Assembly: GCA_903927685.1 (NCBI GenBank)
Contig: CAIYOB010001352.1
Coordinates: 1-8,040 of the forward strand
Source of the DNA: an uncultured Planctomycetaceae bacterium
Lineage (GTDB): Bacteria > Planctomycetota > Planctomycetia > Pirellulales > Pirellulaceae
DNA length: 8,040 nt
Reading direction: 5' to 3'
Numbering within the stretch: the stretch's first letter is position 1; each line of letters opens with the position of its first letter. Made by a program: the position numbers and the translations under genes. Shown here in pieces: positions 6,522-8,040 of this stretch. Below the pieces are notes generated by a model. It did no database searches. It was not told the DNA's origin and saw only the letters and a list, made by a program, of their open reading frames with translations.

Positions 6522-7574
6522 ATGCGATCTCGACTACTTGACCGAATCACGCAACTCGAGCCGGGACAGAACCTGCAAGCCGTCAAACACCTGTACGCGG
6601 AAGAGGGCTACCTGGCCGATCACTTCCCCAGGTTCCCTATTATGCCTGGGGTCCTGATGCTGGAAGCTATGTACCAGGCAGGTTACTGGCTCGTCCGCAA
6701 AACGGAGAACTTTGCCCATTCAGCGGTCGTCTTGAAGGAAGCTCGCAACGTCAAGTTCAGTGGGTTTGTCAAGCCGGACCAGGACCTGGTCGTCACGGCC
6801 GAGATTAAGAAGCAGGACGGCAATTGTACCACGTTGATGACCCGTGGCGAGGTGGACGGCAAGACGGTCGCAACCGCCCGGCTAGTGATCGAAGCATTCG
6901 AGATCGCAGACCGGTATCCTGCGCGGGCTGGTGTTCGGGATTATCTGATGCGAAAGCTGCGTGGGCAGTTCGAGCGGGTGATGTCGGGAACGCCTGAGCC
7001 TCCACCGCATGCGGGACTCGACATGCGTTGGCTGTGGATCGACCGGTTCGTGGAATTCGTCCGTGGCCAGCGATCGGTCGCGATCAAGAACGTGAGCCTG
7101 ACCGAAGAGCCGCTGAGCGAGTACATCCCGGGCTTCCCGATGCTGCCCTGCTCGTTGATCGTCGAGGGAATGGCTTGGACGGGCGGGATTCTGGCGAATG
7201 ACCAGCGTCTATTCCGCGAGCGGACGGTGCTGGCCAAGGTGAACAAGGCGGTGTTTCATCGGCCGGCGGTGGCCGGTGATCAACTGCGGTACACGGCCGT
7301 GCTGGAAGGCATCGAGGCCGAAGGCGCGTTTATCCGCGGGACAAGCCATGTCGGCGACGAATTGCAGGCCGAGGTCGACCTGTTCTTGGCGCACTTGGGA
7401 GACCGCTTCGACGACGTCGAGGGCGATCTGATCGATCCGGCCGACATGCTGGCTTCGCTGCGGATCTTCGGGCTGTACGATGTGGGCAAGACCGCCACGG
7501 GCGAACCGCTCGACGTGGCTGAAAAGCTGCAGGCTGGGGAGACTGCGGCCCAGGCTGCAGCGTCGGGCGCCTGA
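6522..7574 (+). CDS. Tandem hotdog-fold protein, FabA/FabZ-like 3-hydroxyacyl-ACP dehydratase
   Basis: A 350-residue protein made of two hotdog domains. Domain 1 (about 1-130) carries the FabZ active-site pattern: His34 in DHFPRFPIMPGVL and Glu48 in LEAMYQAG, spaced as in active dehydratases. Domain 2 (about 170-295) has the same layout, EYIPGFPMLPCSLIVEGMA, with Glu215 kept but Tyr201 where the histidine should be; domain 1 is therefore probably catalytic and domain 2 structural or substrate-binding. FabZ itself is about 150 residues, so this is a double-length form. The expected reaction is dehydration of 3-hydroxyacyl-ACP to trans-2-enoyl-ACP in the cytosol. I chose the ATG at 6522 because homology begins there; a TTG at 6432 is also in frame, and the ribosome binding site is weak for either. 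It is divergent from a FabG-like reductase, which would catalyse the preceding step. The substrate (fatty acid, polyketide or other) is unknown. Confidence 0.85.
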   Translation: MRSRLLDRITQLEPGQNLQAVKHLYAEEGYLADHFPRFPIMPGVLMLEAMYQAGYWLVRKTENFAHSAVVLKEARNVKFSGFVKPDQDLVVTAEIKKQDGNCTTLMTRGEVDGKTVATARLVIEAFEIADRYPARAGVRDYLMRKLRGQFERVMSGTPEPPPHAGLDMRWLWIDRFVEFVRGQRSVAIKNVSLTEEPLSEYIPGFPMLPCSLIVEGMAWTGGILANDQRLFRERTVLAKVNKAVFHRPAVAGDQLRYTAVLEGIEAEGAFIRGTSHVGDELQAEVDLFLAHLGDRFDDVEGDLIDPADMLASLRIFGLYDVGKTATGEPLDVAEKLQAGETAAQAAASGA

Positions 7575-7587
7575 CGGATCCCGTCAC

Positions 7588-7643
7588 AACCCGACGCGTC
7601 AGCGAGGAAATCCGCACGTCCACCCTCGCTCACGCGTCGGCTT
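7588..7643. repeat. Imperfect inverted repeat, possible bidirectional terminator
   Basis: A 20-base arm at 7588-7607 (AACCCGACGCGTCAGCGAGG) and one at 7624-7643 are reverse complements at 18 of 20 positions, around a 16-base loop. The core CCGACGCGT...AGCGAGG is a spacer repeat I associate with Pirellula/Rhodopirellula-type genomes. It lies between two convergent genes, 13 bases after the hotdog stop, so it may also act as a transcript end. Confidence 0.6.
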
Positions 7644-7680
7644 ACGACGGGCTTCCTCGCGCACGCGTTGGGTTACGACG
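7624..7680. repeat. Two direct copies of the planctomycete-type spacer repeat
   Basis: Positions 7624-7649 and 7655-7680 are 26-base direct copies identical at 23 of 26 positions (core CCTCGC.CACGCGT.GG.TTACGACG), separated by 5 bases. With the inverted arm at 7588-7607 this makes three copies in under 100 bases. There is no sign of a transposase gene or CRISPR spacing. Confidence 0.6.
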
Positions 7681-7715
7681 ACCCCGCAAGTCATCTCCCA
7701 CCCGCCGGGGGCGCC

Positions 7716-8040
7716 TTACGACTTGGCTTCGGAAGCCTTCACGTCCAACACGACCTCTTGGGCGTCCTGGATGTCGAACGTGAAGGGCGTCTTTTCCTGG
7801 GAAAACCGGCCGCCCCAGGCATCGCCCTGTGCGCCGCCTGCCTGGGGTTTGGTGCGGTCGACCATCGAATTCCGGTTGGTTAAGACGACTTTGTACTTTC
7901 CGACCGGAATCCCCTTGCCATCGCCGCCGTCGATGACAAATGTGCCATCGAGTTTGGCGGTGGTGCTGAGCGAAATCGGTAGGCTCGCCACCAACGTCGA
8001 AAGGGCCTCGTCCGCCGGATAAAACCGGACCTCGACGGAT
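7716..8040 (-). CDS. C-terminal part of a probable secreted or lipoprotein with a regulatory-like beta-sandwich domain (5' end outside window)
   Basis: The frame is open to the window edge, so the true start lies beyond 8040; a TTG at 7994 is in frame but is probably an internal leucine. The visible 107 residues read VRFYPADEA, then a TTAKLDGTFVI strand pair, GIPVGKYKVVLTN, a variable loop rich in Gly/Gln, and a closing FTFDIQDAQEVVLDVK strand, ending in a short KASEAKS tail. The DGTF...G.P.GKYKVVL pattern is typical of small planctomycete lipoproteins with a carboxypeptidase-regulatory-like or transthyretin-like beta-sandwich. The signal peptide that would prove export is outside the window. 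No enzymatic residues are visible. It is convergent with the hotdog gene, with 141 bases between the stops, and no functional link is apparent. Confidence 0.75.
   Translation of the reverse strand, partial: SVEVRFYPADEALSTLVASLPISLSTTAKLDGTFVIDGGDGKGIPVGKYKVVLTNRNSMVDRTKPQAGGAQGDAWGGRFSQEKTPFTFDIQDAQEVVLDVKASEAKS

Noticed and set aside
7588..7680. Possible CRISPR array
   Set aside because: Only three copies, in mixed orientation, with spacings of 16 and 5 bases and imperfect identity; no regular spacers.

Overview
The window looks like a piece of a GC-rich bacterial chromosome. The best guess is a planctomycete of the Pirellulales type. This rests on GC-rich coding sequence, spacer repeats of a kind I recognise from that group, a GTP-dependent PEP carboxykinase, and a small probable lipoprotein with a regulatory-like beta-sandwich tail. 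The assignment is inferred from sequence character, not from a database match.

Layout. Positions 1-2296 (minus) hold one uninterrupted frame that starts with a complete GTP-dependent PEP carboxykinase and runs, with no stop codon, into the N-terminal part of a class I/II PLP-dependent aminotransferase cut by the window edge. Positions 2437-4347 (minus) hold a RecQ-family DNA helicase with a clear sigma70-type promoter and ribosome binding site. Positions 4436-4759 are a gene-free spacer full of perfect palindromes. Positions 4760-6172 (minus) are a two-gene unit: a FabG-like short-chain dehydrogenase followed three bases later by a 208-residue protein of unknown function, possibly of the GNAT fold. 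Positions 6173-6521 are a divergent spacer with two inverted repeats and a candidate promoter. Positions 6522-7574 (plus) encode a protein with two FabA/FabZ-like hotdog domains, the second lacking the catalytic histidine. Positions 7575-7715 are a convergent spacer with three copies of an imperfect repeat. Positions 7716-8040 (minus) are the C-terminal part of a probable secreted or lipoprotein carbohydrate-binding-like domain.

How they may work together. The FabG-like reductase and the double hotdog protein are divergent neighbours and would carry out successive steps (ketoreduction, dehydration) in a fatty-acid-like cycle; the 208-residue protein is probably co-translated with the reductase. 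The carboxykinase makes PEP from oxaloacetate. If the attached aminotransferase uses aspartate, one polypeptide could take aspartate to oxaloacetate to PEP. That fusion is the most unusual thing in the window, with the caveat that a single-base change at the junction would restore two overlapping genes.
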